Shown here one piece after another: positions 1-7,711 of a stretch of 10,427 bases of DNA. The stretch's first letter is position 1, and each line of letters begins with the position of its first letter. The position numbers and the translations under genes are program-made. The notes beneath the pieces are model-generated. The model worked only from the letters and a program-made list of their open reading frames with translations. It ran no database searches and was not told the origin of the DNA. The stretch is taken from contig JAMOMS010000177.1 in assembly GCA_027067015.1 (NCBI GenBank), positions 1 through 10,427 on the forward strand, written 5' to 3'. The DNA is from Campylobacterales bacterium. GTDB taxonomy: Bacteria > Campylobacterota > Campylobacteria > Campylobacterales > Hydrogenimonadaceae.

Positions 1-179
1 CTCATTCCAATTAAACCCGAAGTTTCAAATCCCATAGGGTTGATCAAGACAAGGCGGCTTGTCACTTTTTCGTGAACTTCTCCGAGTTTCAAATCCCATA
101 GGGTTGATCAAGACTTTTTTTGATCTTTCAAAGTATGACACACTTTACCTGTTTCAAATCCCATAGGGTTGATCAAGAC
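1..179 (-). CRISPR. CRISPR array, leader-proximal end (3 repeats, type I-B)
   Basis: Three identical 29-base repeats lie at 22-50, 86-114 and 151-179. On the plus strand each starts GTTTCAAATCCCATAGGG and ends TTGATCAAGAC. The spacers are 51-85 (35 bases) and 115-150 (36 bases); bases 1-21 are the end of a third spacer, so the array continues off the left edge. Read on the minus strand the repeat ends in ATTTGAAAC, the usual 3' end of type I-A/I-B repeats that becomes the crRNA 5' handle, so transcription is leftwards, in line with the cas genes. The repeat can form a weak hairpin with a CCC-TAT-GGG core. The leader then lies at 180-314, making 115-150 the newest spacer. Identical repeats suggest an intact array. 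I saw no match to either spacer elsewhere in the window. Confidence 0.97.
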
Positions 180-314
180 AGCAAAATACCACCAATTCTC
201 TGGTCCTTTTTGCCATTTTGACAAAAATATTATACCTGAAATTATACTGATTCAGAAATCTTCAAAAACCCATATCTCGACAAATACTGATACCTTAAAA
301 GCTTTGATATCGCT
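180..314 (-). promoter_or_regulatory. CRISPR leader with promoter
   Basis: This AT-rich, non-coding 135-base stretch sits between the cas1 stop codon and the first repeat. On the minus strand it holds two consensus TATAAT boxes, at 246-241 and 234-229, each preceded by a CAG-containing repeat (CAGTATAAT and CAGGTATAAT). Transcription from the second would start near 222, about 40 bases before the first repeat. No good -35 box is visible. Between the -10 boxes and the array lie nested inverted repeats: CAAAAT (182-187) with ATTTTG (215-220) outside, and ACCA (191-194) with TGGT (201-204) inside. These could mark the integration site for Cas1-Cas2, but that is inference. Confidence 0.75.
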
Positions 315-1322
315 TTATTTATATTCTCCAAGATAAAATGGATGATAGCTGTCATATTCGCATATGCAACGTTTAAGTCGGTTTACTTCTCTTCTTATAA
401 CTTGCCTATAAGTCAAATATTGAGTTCCTATTTTTATTTGGTTTGTCAGCTTTTTAATCATCTCCAACTCAATAGTCTGTATAGCCTCATTGGTAAAACG
501 AATACGTCCGGCATCTGTTTTGAAAGACTTTGGAGTAACTTGCTCTCTATTGAGCAAAGTGAAAATCAGGTTATCCCCTATTACCGGCTTGAAAATCTCT
601 GCAATATCCAGATGTAAACTCAATGAACGATAGTTCGGTTCATGTAAAAATCCTATACGAGGATCAAGCTCCGTTTTATATATTTCACTCAAAACAACGT
701 TGTATACTCTCGTATTGACATAGGAAATCATTGCATTAATCTTATCTGCCGGTGGACGTTTGCTACGTACAGTAAATTTGAAACTTCGCTGATTTTTTAT
801 GATCTTATTCCACGCTTGGTAGTAATTTTTTTTAAAACTCCCCTCTACAGCCATCACTTCACCAATGTTTTGCGCACACTTCAGTGCATCCAGATAAGGT
901 GCTTCGTCAAATTCCACACTGCGACGGATGCAGTTATACGCACCGTTTCTTATCTGCCCTTCGGTTAGCGCCTTGGCAATGTAAAGCCGCTGTTTTTCAT
1001 CGTCAAACGCACGCACCTGCTGTAACAATACAAAGCCGCTTTTGTTTACGCTATTTGGGGTATTGGGAAAGAAGTTGCCCCGAAAACTGCCATAAGGGCT
1101 GAAAAAGTGTAGCAGTATGTTTTGATCCGCTAAAAAGGATAGTGTGTAACTGTCAATTTCCACTTTGGCAAGGACATAAATCTCGTCAATCGCCTTGATA
1201 GGAAGAATCTTTGTCCCCGTTACCTCTTCATCTTCATCAAAGCGGTCAAAGTAAAGATTGTTGTCTTTCCGTCGCAGTCGCCCAGCACTAAGAAGAAAAT
1301 GACTTCTATCTGTCTTTTGCAT
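315..1322 (-). CDS. cas1: CRISPR-associated endonuclease Cas1
   Basis: Cas1 is the integrase that, with Cas2, inserts new spacers at the leader end of the array. The 335-residue product has the N-terminal beta-sandwich start typical of type I-B Cas1 (SAGRLRRKDNNLYF near residue 12) and the alpha-helical catalytic domain. Likely metal ligands are E160 (in AVEGSF), H227 (in FLHEPNYRS) and D239/E242 (in LDIAEIFKP). I chose the ATG at 1322 because TTAGGAG at 1328-1334 lies 5 bases upstream; the in-frame GTG at 1328 overlaps that ribosome binding site. The gene starts 8 bases after the cas2 stop and ends directly at the leader. Its 3' half is much more AT-rich than its 5' half (about 32-35% against 42-50% GC in hand-counted 60-base lines). 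Cas1 normally precedes cas2; here it follows. Confidence 0.97.
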   Translation of the reverse strand: MQKTDRSHFLLSAGRLRRKDNNLYFDRFDEDEEVTGTKILPIKAIDEIYVLAKVEIDSYTLSFLADQNILLHFFSPYGSFRGNFFPNTPNSVNKSGFVLLQQVRAFDDEKQRLYIAKALTEGQIRNGAYNCIRRSVEFDEAPYLDALKCAQNIGEVMAVEGSFKKNYYQAWNKIIKNQRSFKFTVRSKRPPADKINAMISYVNTRVYNVVLSEIYKTELDPRIGFLHEPNYRSLSLHLDIAEIFKPVIGDNLIFTLLNREQVTPKSFKTDAGRIRFTNEAIQTIELEMIKKLTNQIKIGTQYLTYRQVIRREVNRLKRCICEYDSYHPFYLGEYK

Positions 1323-1330
1323 AGTCACTC

Positions 1331-1609
1331 CTAACTAAACAGCATCTCGTTTTTATCCAGCCCTATCACTTCACGCCGGGTGTAGCTCGGCTTCTCGAAC
1401 TCATAAATAACTATCGAATCCAGCTCTTTTTCGCACGCTTTTTTCAATTCCGACTTCAGTTTTTTAAGGTCACTGGGACGAATTTCTCCCTCAAAAACCG
1501 AATACTGAACCCTCGGCAGATACTTCTCCACCGTTTTACGAATACGTCTGGAATTATCTTTTTCCTTGAGGCTTCTATCAGCAATATCATAAAAGAGTAT
1601 TACAAACAT
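1331..1609 (-). CDS. cas2: CRISPR-associated protein Cas2
   Basis: Cas2 is the small ferredoxin-fold partner that bridges two Cas1 dimers in the integration complex. The 92-residue product begins MFVILFYDIADRS, with the conserved aspartate at D8, and has the family motif QYSVFEGEI in the middle; the length is normal. I start it at the ATG at 1609, not the longer open frame from 1645, because TAGGAG at 1615-1620 lies 5 bases upstream and the extension matches nothing in Cas2. The ribosome binding site contains the cas4 stop codon, and the gap to cas4 is 8 bases, so the two are probably co-translated. Placing cas2 between cas4 and cas1 is unusual for type I-B. Confidence 0.96.
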   Translation of the reverse strand: MFVILFYDIADRSLKEKDNSRRIRKTVEKYLPRVQYSVFEGEIRPSDLKKLKSELKKACEKELDSIVIYEFEKPSYTRREVIGLDKNEMLFS

Positions 1610-1617
1610 ATTCACTC

Positions 1618-2127
1618 CTAAAAACAGTAATACCTGTACCCGCAACTTTCACAAAAGACGATACGTTCGGGCGGAGGCGGCTTAGAGATGGAAAGAAAAG
1701 TGCATATCTCCTGAAGCAGCGCTTCCATCCTTTCAAAATTCTCCTCACTACCTTCGACAAATACTGCCTTTTTGCCGCTTATGATTTTACCGTCGATCTT
1801 TTTGAGCTTCAAATTGCGTTTGAGGAGGTACATATAAAAAAGTAGCTGTGCCCTGGCGCCTTCGACGTTTTTGAGGCTTTTTTTATACTCGGTCACCAGA
1901 TAGTGACCGCGCTGTTTACCTATCTTGTCAAACTTTAGATTGGAAAAAGGAAATTGATGCAAATCTTTCTCTTTGATCTCTGCCAACACCTTCCCCATCA
2001 AGATATTTTCATCCGTCTGGTCAGCAGAGATCTTGTGCGCATAAAGCCATGCCTCGCGTTTACAGGTGACATAGTAGTGCACCGTCGTGCCTGTAATGAG
2101 CGCTTCGTCAATCAAAGGCGTCGTCAT
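1618..2127 (-). CDS. cas4: CRISPR-associated exonuclease Cas4
   Basis: Cas4 is a RecB-family iron-sulfur nuclease that trims prespacers and helps select the PAM and spacer orientation. The 169-residue product shows the four expected cluster cysteines: C22 in the N-terminal TVHYYVTCKREAWL and C159, C162 and C168 in the C-terminal CESCGYRYYC. Nuclease motifs are visible as an FDK aspartate, the TEYKKS glutamate/lysine pair and the AQLLFYMYLL motif (QxxxY type). I start it at the ATG at 2127, with AGGAG at 2135-2139 seven bases upstream; an upstream in-frame start at 2145 lacks such support. The gene overlaps the end of cas3 by 20 bases, pointing to translational coupling. The C terminus ends one residue after the last cysteine. 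Confidence 0.95.
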   Translation of the reverse strand: MTTPLIDEALITGTTVHYYVTCKREAWLYAHKISADQTDENILMGKVLAEIKEKDLHQFPFSNLKFDKIGKQRGHYLVTEYKKSLKNVEGARAQLLFYMYLLKRNLKLKKIDGKIISGKKAVFVEGSEENFERMEALLQEICTFLSISKPPPPERIVFCESCGYRYYCF

Positions 2128-4315
2128 CACTACGCTCCTGCTCAATCAAAAAACCGGTCGCTTGACTATAAACACCCTCGGCCTGCGGAAAATAGTAAAT
2201 CCCAAAGAGCGTACTATACGAAGGCTCTGCGCCATACCCTTGCAAATCTCTCTTTTTGATATTGACAATCTTATCAACCATCCTTTTGTAAGATTGCTCT
2301 TTGAGCGACTTTAGCGCCCATTTATCAAACTCATGGGTTTTGGCGAAATACTCTTCTTCCAGCACCACCACATCCACACCGATCGCTACCGACTCGGTAT
2401 AGTCGTCATTACCGCCGAAGGCTTCCGTAACCTTCTTACCCAACACTTCAAAATCATACCGTTCTATCGCCTCTTTAATACCGAATCTATCTGAAAGCGA
2501 TATATCCAGTTTGGCAAAAAAACGCTCTACAAAACCCAAAATCTCCCGCTCCTGTAAAAGCTTCTCTTTCTCAAGATAGGCAAAGAGTTCGTTTCGTGTC
2601 GCACTCATCAATACCTCATCGTAAATCTCATATCCCAACGTATCAAACACCCAAACCGTGCTTTGCCAAACATCACGTTGTCCCTCGCGATTCACACGCC
2701 CCGCGCTTTGGATGATAGAGCTAAGCGGCGCAAGCTCCCTAAAGCCTACGTCAAAATCCAAATCCACCCCCGCTTCGATCACCTGGGTTGAGATAAGCAC
2801 CTTTCCTTTGACACGGTTGCTTCCCTTCTCTCGTAAAGCTTTTAAAACTCTTTGTCTATCTTTGGGCAACATATAGGAATTTAGGCAAAAGAGGTTCTCT
2901 TCCACACCTTTGGCTCGCAAAAGCGCATATAGCCGTTTGGCGTTTTTGATGGTATTGAGCACACAAAGAACGGATTGCCCCGTTTGCGCTTGGGTAATAA
3001 CGGCCTTTGCCAAAGATTCCAAATGCGCGGTTTCATCCTCCCCTTGCATGGCCAACAGCCGCAATTCATAGCGGTTTTGAGAGGCAAACAGCTCCTCTTT
3101 TTCGGCCAATTCCGGCGCGTTGGGCGCTACAACGGGCATCGTCGCGCTCATCAGCACAAAAACGCAATCAAGCCGCTTAGCCAACACTTCAAACATCTCT
3201 TGCATCACCTTCCAAAGCCCAAAGGGTATGGCTTGCACCTCATCAAGCACCACCACGCTTTTGTATAGGCCTTGAAAACGGACGTTATCGCTGTTTTTAT
3301 CGCCAAAGAGCGCAAAAAAGAGCTGATAAAAGGTGGTGACGATAAATGGTTTGTGCCAACTTTGCACCAAATACTTTATCCGGTCATAGTCGTTGTGTGC
3401 TTCTTCGTCAAGCATAGAGAAATCGACGCGATAGTGATGGGGCGTAATCTCCTTTGGGAAAATCTCCGAAAAAATCGTCACCGTCTGATCGATGATACCG
3501 GTAAAGGGAATGGCGTAGATGATGCGGTGCATCTTTTTATTATTGGCAATCTCTAGTGCTAGCTCCAATGACGCCAAAGTTTTACCCACGCCCGTCGGGG
3601 CGGTGATACGCACAACTTTTTCTGGAGAACGACGGTAGTTTTCGACAATGCGCTTGGCCGCTTGGGAACGAAACGACACGGGTTCAAACCCTTTGGCGCG
3701 CTTGTACGCTTCCAAAGACGCCAAAGAGAGCCCGATCGGTTTGTTTTGCGGGCTTTGACTAAAGGCCGCTTCATATTTATCGGCAAAAAGCAAGCGAGAG
3801 TAGAGCAGTTTAAAAGCCACATACCCCTCTATATCGCCTTTTAGGCAATCAAACAGATCCGCCCACTCTTCCAACACCTCTTCATCCCAAGTGTGCAACG
3901 CCCAAAAACGACGAATATCTGCTTTCTCGTAAAGTTCATGATATTGGCGCGCAACTTCCCGCCATTTATAATCTTCAAACGCGTTAAACAGATCGTCACA
4001 AAGCGTCGCTTTGGACTTTAAAGCGGTATGGTGGCAAAGAACAGCGCAATACCCCCAAAAAACCTCTTGCGCTTTTTCGCAGGAAAGCTCGTTTGAAAGA
4101 AGATAGGCCACGGCCGAAATCTTGGCGTGAGGCTCGGCACGTGCGACTTCATGCCGAATATAGCGTTGAAAACTCTCCAAACACTTGCCCACGTCGTGAT
4201 AGCGCGCTACGCGGCAAAACGCCTCATCGTCCGCAAATGTCTCGATACACCGCAAATGCTTTGTAAGCTTCTTGCCCGGATGAGAAAGATAGTTTAGCTC
4301 CACGTCACGTGCCAC
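2108..4315 (-). CDS. cas3: CRISPR-associated helicase/nuclease Cas3 (HD domain plus SF2 helicase)
   Basis: Cas3 is recruited by Cascade bound to its target and degrades the displaced DNA strand. The 735-residue product has an N-terminal HD nuclease: H40-D41 in RYHDVGK, H63, H95-H96 in LCHHT and D179 in LFADKYEA. The SF2 helicase follows, with Walker A APTGVGKT at 239-246, Walker B DEVQ at 358-361, MSATMP at 389-394, STQVIEAGVD near 509-518 and motif VI QSAGRVNREG at 536-545. All key residues look intact and the fused HD-helicase layout is the usual one. The start is a GTG at 4315, inside the end of cas5 (22-base overlap), with GAGG seven bases upstream; the N terminus (LSHPGKKLTKHL) fits the family. 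The gene is GC-richer than cas1, at about 52-58% in sampled lines. Confidence 0.97.
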   Translation of the reverse strand: MARDVELNYLSHPGKKLTKHLRCIETFADDEAFCRVARYHDVGKCLESFQRYIRHEVARAEPHAKISAVAYLLSNELSCEKAQEVFWGYCAVLCHHTALKSKATLCDDLFNAFEDYKWREVARQYHELYEKADIRRFWALHTWDEEVLEEWADLFDCLKGDIEGYVAFKLLYSRLLFADKYEAAFSQSPQNKPIGLSLASLEAYKRAKGFEPVSFRSQAAKRIVENYRRSPEKVVRITAPTGVGKTLASLELALEIANNKKMHRIIYAIPFTGIIDQTVTIFSEIFPKEITPHHYRVDFSMLDEEAHNDYDRIKYLVQSWHKPFIVTTFYQLFFALFGDKNSDNVRFQGLYKSVVVLDEVQAIPFGLWKVMQEMFEVLAKRLDCVFVLMSATMPVVAPNAPELAEKEELFASQNRYELRLLAMQGEDETAHLESLAKAVITQAQTGQSVLCVLNTIKNAKRLYALLRAKGVEENLFCLNSYMLPKDRQRVLKALREKGSNRVKGKVLISTQVIEAGVDLDFDVGFRELAPLSSIIQSAGRVNREGQRDVWQSTVWVFDTLGYEIYDEVLMSATRNELFAYLEKEKLLQEREILGFVERFFAKLDISLSDRFGIKEAIERYDFEVLGKKVTEAFGGNDDYTESVAIGVDVVVLEEEYFAKTHEFDKWALKSLKEQSYKRMVDKIVNIKKRDLQGYGAEPSYSTLFGIYYFPQAEGVYSQATGFLIEQERSDDDAFD

Positions 4316-4992
4316 GCTCCCACCTCACTCGCTTCGATATTTCGACAAAGAATACCCCGACCGCCCGTTTCGACCAAATACTCGCGAAAGCCGCCAAACT
4401 CCCTTGCTTCATTGACCGTCGTAGCCATCCGTACGTCGCTGTAGCTTTTACCCTCTTCGATGAGAAAGTCGCTATCAAGCGGCACGGCGGTATCGATAAG
4501 CACCTCTTTGTAATGACGCGACGGGGTGGAAGAGACGATATCGATCAGCTCATACTCCGCCAAGCAGGCGTTGATGCCCATGTAGAGCGGAAAGTAGCTT
4601 TTGTGCGCTTGCACCGCATCAACCACCCGTTTTTTTAACGGCTCTTCTACATCGCTCATATCACAAAACAGCGTATAAACGGGAGATAAAAGCAGTTCTC
4701 GGTAAAACTGCTTGCGCCCTTTGGCAAAGCCTTGGCAACACTTTTGGGGCGTTAGCTGAGAAAGGGCCTCTTTGATGCCGTTGAAGCAAAAGCGCCGCTT
4801 CCCTTCCAAACGCTCAATCCGCACGCCGTAGCGCATCGGGGCAAACTTCCAGTAGGCTTCTTCCCCGCAAACGGCTCCCAGCATACCCATCACGGCGGTT
4901 TTGGGCGGGAGAGGATAGCTTAGCGAACTATAGATGGTAGCCGGATGGCTAAAGTGCCCATAGTCCGCCCAGGTGCGCCAAACAAGAGTCAT
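4294..4992 (-). CDS. cas5: Cascade subunit Cas5 (type I-B)
   Basis: Cas5 is a RAMP-fold protein that caps the 5' handle of the crRNA at the foot of Cascade, next to Cas8b. The 232-residue product has the family's N-terminal signature: a first beta strand (MTLVWRTWADYGHFSHP) followed by YPLPPKTAVMGMLGAVCGE at about 26-44, the proline/glycine-rich segment of Cas5. The length is normal for Cas5h. The ATG at 4992 comes two bases after the cas7 stop, with GGGGTG upstream as ribosome binding site, and the end overlaps cas3 by 22 bases. A separate cas6 is present, so this Cas5 need not process crRNA. The Cas5 call is firm; the I-B assignment also rests on its neighbours. Confidence 0.93.
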   Translation of the reverse strand: MTLVWRTWADYGHFSHPATIYSSLSYPLPPKTAVMGMLGAVCGEEAYWKFAPMRYGVRIERLEGKRRFCFNGIKEALSQLTPQKCCQGFAKGRKQFYRELLLSPVYTLFCDMSDVEEPLKKRVVDAVQAHKSYFPLYMGINACLAEYELIDIVSSTPSRHYKEVLIDTAVPLDSDFLIEEGKSYSDVRMATTVNEAREFGGFREYLVETGGRGILCRNIEASEVGAWHVTWS

Positions 4993-4994
4993 CG

Positions 4995-5909
4995 CTACAC
5001 CCCGTAACTACGACGCACCCACTCATGAGGAATCGGTGTGATGGCAAGCGCGTCGTCCAGCCAGTATTCCACTTTTTCGATCTTCTCGGCCGCATTTTCG
5101 ATCTTATCTACCAGCTTGCTTATATCCACCCGATACTCTTCGATGGAGCGAATCTCATTTTGAGCCTCTTTATCGCTCTCCATCGCCACCAAATTATCCA
5201 ACCCCCCGATATAATCCCCCGCTTCTTTGTAGGTAATTTTGAGCATAAAACGGGGAAGCTGACCGAATTTACTGCGAGAAATAAGATTTTTGGTACCCAT
5301 CCAAAGCCCCTCCAGCACCGCTTCCACATCCTCTTCGCTTAGTTGCGTCATGCCCGCGGCAAGGGCGTTGACAATACCGTAGGTACCAAACAGCGCATAC
5401 GGCAAGATATACTCTTCCCGAAAGGTTTTGTTCTCTTTGCCCGCTTTGCTGGCAAAGGCACCGGTTCCTTTGACAAAAACAATCTCAGTTTCGTGCAGCG
5501 ATTTGCTCATCTTAAACTGAATCGGGCCGGTAAGGCTGTTGGTCTGTTTTTCTACCGGAAAGACCCCGCCAAACGCCCGCACGTCGATGCACTTTTCCAA
5601 TATTGCTCGCTCAACGTCTTTGGCGTCTTCCACTATTGTCTTAACCCGTTCCTTACCATCGGCCAGCCCACTCCCGTGGGCTTGCTCTTTGACAAAAATC
5701 TCGTATCCTTTAGCATCCAGATAGTCTCGAATCGTCCGTTTGATTCGCACGTCGCTGGCCAGTGCCCGTCTGGAGACTTCGTCATAACGCGGCGCGTTGG
5801 CGTTGAGCATATCGCCGTTGGGGTTCCAATTCTCCCCGTCCCACAAAAACAGAATCTCCGCCTGCTTCGCCAAATCCTCTTTCTTTACCGCCTCAAACAG
5901 ATCAGCCAT
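4995..5909 (-). CDS. cas7: Cascade backbone subunit Cas7 (Csh2 family, type I-B)
   Basis: Cas7 polymerises along the crRNA to form the Cascade backbone. The 304-residue product carries the marks of the Csh2 family: WNPNGDMLNANAPR at about 28-41, CIDVRAFGGVFPV at 107-119 and LTGPIQFKMSKS at 126-137. I start it at the ATG at 5909. AAGGAGG at 5919-5925 lies nine bases upstream, and the resulting N terminus (MADLFEAVKKED) is sensible, whereas the longer frame to 5963 only re-reads the cas8b end. The start overlaps the cas8b stop in the string ATGGCTGA, so translation is probably coupled. The strong ribosome binding site fits the need for several copies of Cas7 per complex. Its start region resembles that of cas8b. 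Confidence 0.96.
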   Translation of the reverse strand: MADLFEAVKKEDLAKQAEILFLWDGENWNPNGDMLNANAPRYDEVSRRALASDVRIKRTIRDYLDAKGYEIFVKEQAHGSGLADGKERVKTIVEDAKDVERAILEKCIDVRAFGGVFPVEKQTNSLTGPIQFKMSKSLHETEIVFVKGTGAFASKAGKENKTFREEYILPYALFGTYGIVNALAAGMTQLSEEDVEAVLEGLWMGTKNLISRSKFGQLPRFMLKITYKEAGDYIGGLDNLVAMESDKEAQNEIRSIEEYRVDISKLVDKIENAAEKIEKVEYWLDDALAITPIPHEWVRRSYGV

Positions 5910-6324
5910 CGTTTTTTTCCTCCTTCTTGGGTTTGTTCTCTTTATAGCGTTTATAATCCACACCGCCCATTACAAAAGCGATATTGGCGGTATCCAGCGA
6001 AACCGTATCGTTTCGGCTTAATAACTCTTTGATTTGCGCATAGAGCGTCAGCAAGTCGTCATAATCGTTGCCGTACATACCGTATTTTCGCGACGCTTCG
6101 TATATTTTACGAAAGACCCTGTCGGCATTTTGCATCGATACCGAACCGATGGCATCAAGATACTTCTTCAATGCCTCGCTTCCTTCTTGATACTGCCAGT
6201 CGGTGACAAACTTCGCCAACGCACCCAATAGGTAAAACTCCCTTGCCCGCGGCTTTTGCCGTAACAATTCGACGGTTTCAAACTTCTCTTGGGCTATTTT
6301 TGAAAAACTCGCCACACTCTCCAT
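5902..6324 (-). CDS. cas11b: Probable internally translated small subunit Cas11b
   Basis: In several type I subtypes, including I-B, the small Cascade subunit Cas11 is made by internal translation of the cas8 gene. Here Met440 of Cas8b (ATG at 6324-6322) is preceded by AAGGAGG at 6330-6336 with a five-base spacer, a better ribosome binding site than the one before cas8b itself. The product would be 140 residues, beginning MESVASFSKIAQEKFETVEL, rich in predicted helix and charged residues, and sharing the cas8b stop; this is the size expected of Cas11. Its role would be to line the belly of Cascade and stabilise the R-loop. The start is seen directly; that the protein is made is inference. Confidence 0.75.
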   Translation of the reverse strand: MESVASFSKIAQEKFETVELLRQKPRAREFYLLGALAKFVTDWQYQEGSEALKKYLDAIGSVSMQNADRVFRKIYEASRKYGMYGNDYDDLLTLYAQIKELLSRNDTVSLDTANIAFVMGGVDYKRYKENKPKKEEKNDG

Positions 6325-7641
6325 CCGCTCCTCCTTGTATAGATAATTATTTGTCTCAAACCCTACCGCTCCAAGCACTTGCAAAAAGTCCAAAAAACGC
6401 TGATGGGCGGCAAAATCCATCGCTTCGGCGTAATACCCGCCAAGAACTTTGGACAGCTCTCTGCGGGGCAGGTTTTCACGGTTATCACCGTAAAATATCA
6501 CCCGATAGATCCAACCATACAGTGTCTGCATAGAACCGATACGCTCTTTACCGAAAAAAAGCTTGGCCGCAACCAACCCATCTTCAATGTAGTCACGCAG
6601 ATAGAGCACACCTTTTTGGCGTGTCTTTACAGGATAAAAGCGCGACGCTCCTTCTTCGATACGCAAACGGTTCATCAACGCATACCCTTTGGCGATACGG
6701 CTGGGGGCGACATCTTCGATAAGGTGGTGCAGATCAATCGCATTGTTTTGTTTGTCGGCAAACAAGAAACTAAACAAAACCCGCTGGGAAAGCCCCGTCT
6801 CTTCCAAGCGCACCACCCAACGCTCCAGCCTCCGCTCCAAGGCAGATTTTCCCGATACATTTCCCTTGTCTCTTTCGGCAAAATCTGCCAACTTGTCAAA
6901 AAAGGCCCGTTTGTCGAATAAAAAGAGGGTCGGAAGCAGATAGTACGAAAGTCCAAAGAGCGAAAAGCGAAACATCTGCGCTTCAAAAACCCGGATAAAC
7001 CCCTGCCGAACCAAACAGGCCTCCTCACGCCCCAAAGGCAATAGACGATACTTCACCCGCTTTCTCATCGATGCGGGCATCTCATTGACGCTACAAAAGT
7101 TCAACCCCGCGTCATAACCGATCTCTACCCCTTCGGAAAAATAGCTTGATCCCTCCTTTTTGAAATCCGCCTCGCAAACCTCACCGGTATAACGCACCGC
7201 CGCTTCTGGAAAAAGCTCATAAAGGCTCTTTCCTTCGTAAGCCAAGGCCAAATAGAGATGTTCTTTCTTTTCATAGGGGGCAAGAAGCGCTTTGATCTTT
7301 TCGACCTCACTTGCCTTTTCTATCTTATCCACCAAAGCACGTTGCGCTTCGTCTTTGATGTAACGCTTGAGGTTTTTAAACGACTTTTTCAGCGCATCTT
7401 TTATCTTGTCGGGGCTATAAAAGAAAAAAGGGTACAAATTCCCACCGTTTGGAGATGTCACTCTCAAAAATAGCTTGTTGCGCAACGCTTCTTTATCGAA
7501 AATCTCAATGTGGTTTAAATCCGCTACATCCACTACCGCAATCGCCCCAATTTTTTTGCTGTCGATCTGGTTGTAGTTTTGTAGCGTTTCATCTCGATAC
7601 GCCTCACCAATATCCCGAAACACCTTGATCAAATCAGCCAT
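5902..7641 (-). CDS. cas8b: Cascade large subunit Cas8b (Csh1/TM1802 family)
   Basis: Cas8b is the large subunit of type I-B Cascade, which recognises the PAM and recruits Cas3. The 579-residue product is recognised as Csh1-like by its N terminus (MADLIKVFRDIGEAYRD), a middle region with repeated aromatic and basic stretches (RVFEAQMFRFSLFGLSYYLL) and its position directly before csh2-type cas7. Similarity across this family is low, so single residues cannot be assigned. I start it at the ATG at 7641 with AAAAGGA at 7647-7653; the 24-residue extension to 7713 is rejected because it is cysteine-rich and outside the family pattern. The C-terminal 140 residues are helical and charged and probably also made separately as Cas11b. 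The stop overlaps cas7 by eight bases. Confidence 0.92.
   Translation of the reverse strand: MADLIKVFRDIGEAYRDETLQNYNQIDSKKIGAIAVVDVADLNHIEIFDKEALRNKLFLRVTSPNGGNLYPFFFYSPDKIKDALKKSFKNLKRYIKDEAQRALVDKIEKASEVEKIKALLAPYEKKEHLYLALAYEGKSLYELFPEAAVRYTGEVCEADFKKEGSSYFSEGVEIGYDAGLNFCSVNEMPASMRKRVKYRLLPLGREEACLVRQGFIRVFEAQMFRFSLFGLSYYLLPTLFLFDKRAFFDKLADFAERDKGNVSGKSALERRLERWVVRLEETGLSQRVLFSFLFADKQNNAIDLHHLIEDVAPSRIAKGYALMNRLRIEEGASRFYPVKTRQKGVLYLRDYIEDGLVAAKLFFGKERIGSMQTLYGWIYRVIFYGDNRENLPRRELSKVLGGYYAEAMDFAAHQRFLDFLQVLGAVGFETNNYLYKEERMESVASFSKIAQEKFETVELLRQKPRAREFYLLGALAKFVTDWQYQEGSEALKKYLDAIGSVSMQNADRVFRKIYEASRKYGMYGNDYDDLLTLYAQIKELLSRNDTVSLDTANIAFVMGGVDYKRYKENKPKKEEKNDG
6325..6336 (-). promoter_or_regulatory. 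Internal ribosome binding site inside cas8b
   Basis: On the minus strand the sequence reads AAGGAGGAGCGG directly before the in-frame ATG at 6324. AAGGAGG is close to a full anti-Shine-Dalgarno match with a five-base spacer. It encodes Lys-Glu-Glu-Arg in Cas8b, where other codons would serve equally, so the match looks selected for initiation of Cas11b. Confidence 0.7.
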
Positions 7642-7711
7642 TTTTTTCCTTTTGCATTTACATAGAGCCTCAAAACTGTATAAAGTGCGCCAACAAACTC
7701 CCTCCGGCACC

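Noticed and set aside
1..179. CRISPR array transcribed on the plus strand
   Set aside because: The plus-strand repeat end does not match the type I-B handle, whereas the minus strand ends ATTTGAAAC and has the leader and promoter on the correct side.
342..617. Plus-strand open frame of 91 codons opposite cas1
   Set aside because: Antisense to conserved cas1 motifs, no ribosome binding site and no recognisable protein.
5910..5963. N-terminal extension of cas7
   Set aside because: It re-reads the end of cas8b; the ATG at 5909 has AAGGAGG upstream and the usual overlap with the cas8b stop.
5343..6032. Plus-strand open frame of 229 codons opposite cas7 and cas8b
   Set aside because: It lies antisense to two well-supported genes, has no recognisable domain, and its composition is what the complement of the cas7 frame would give.
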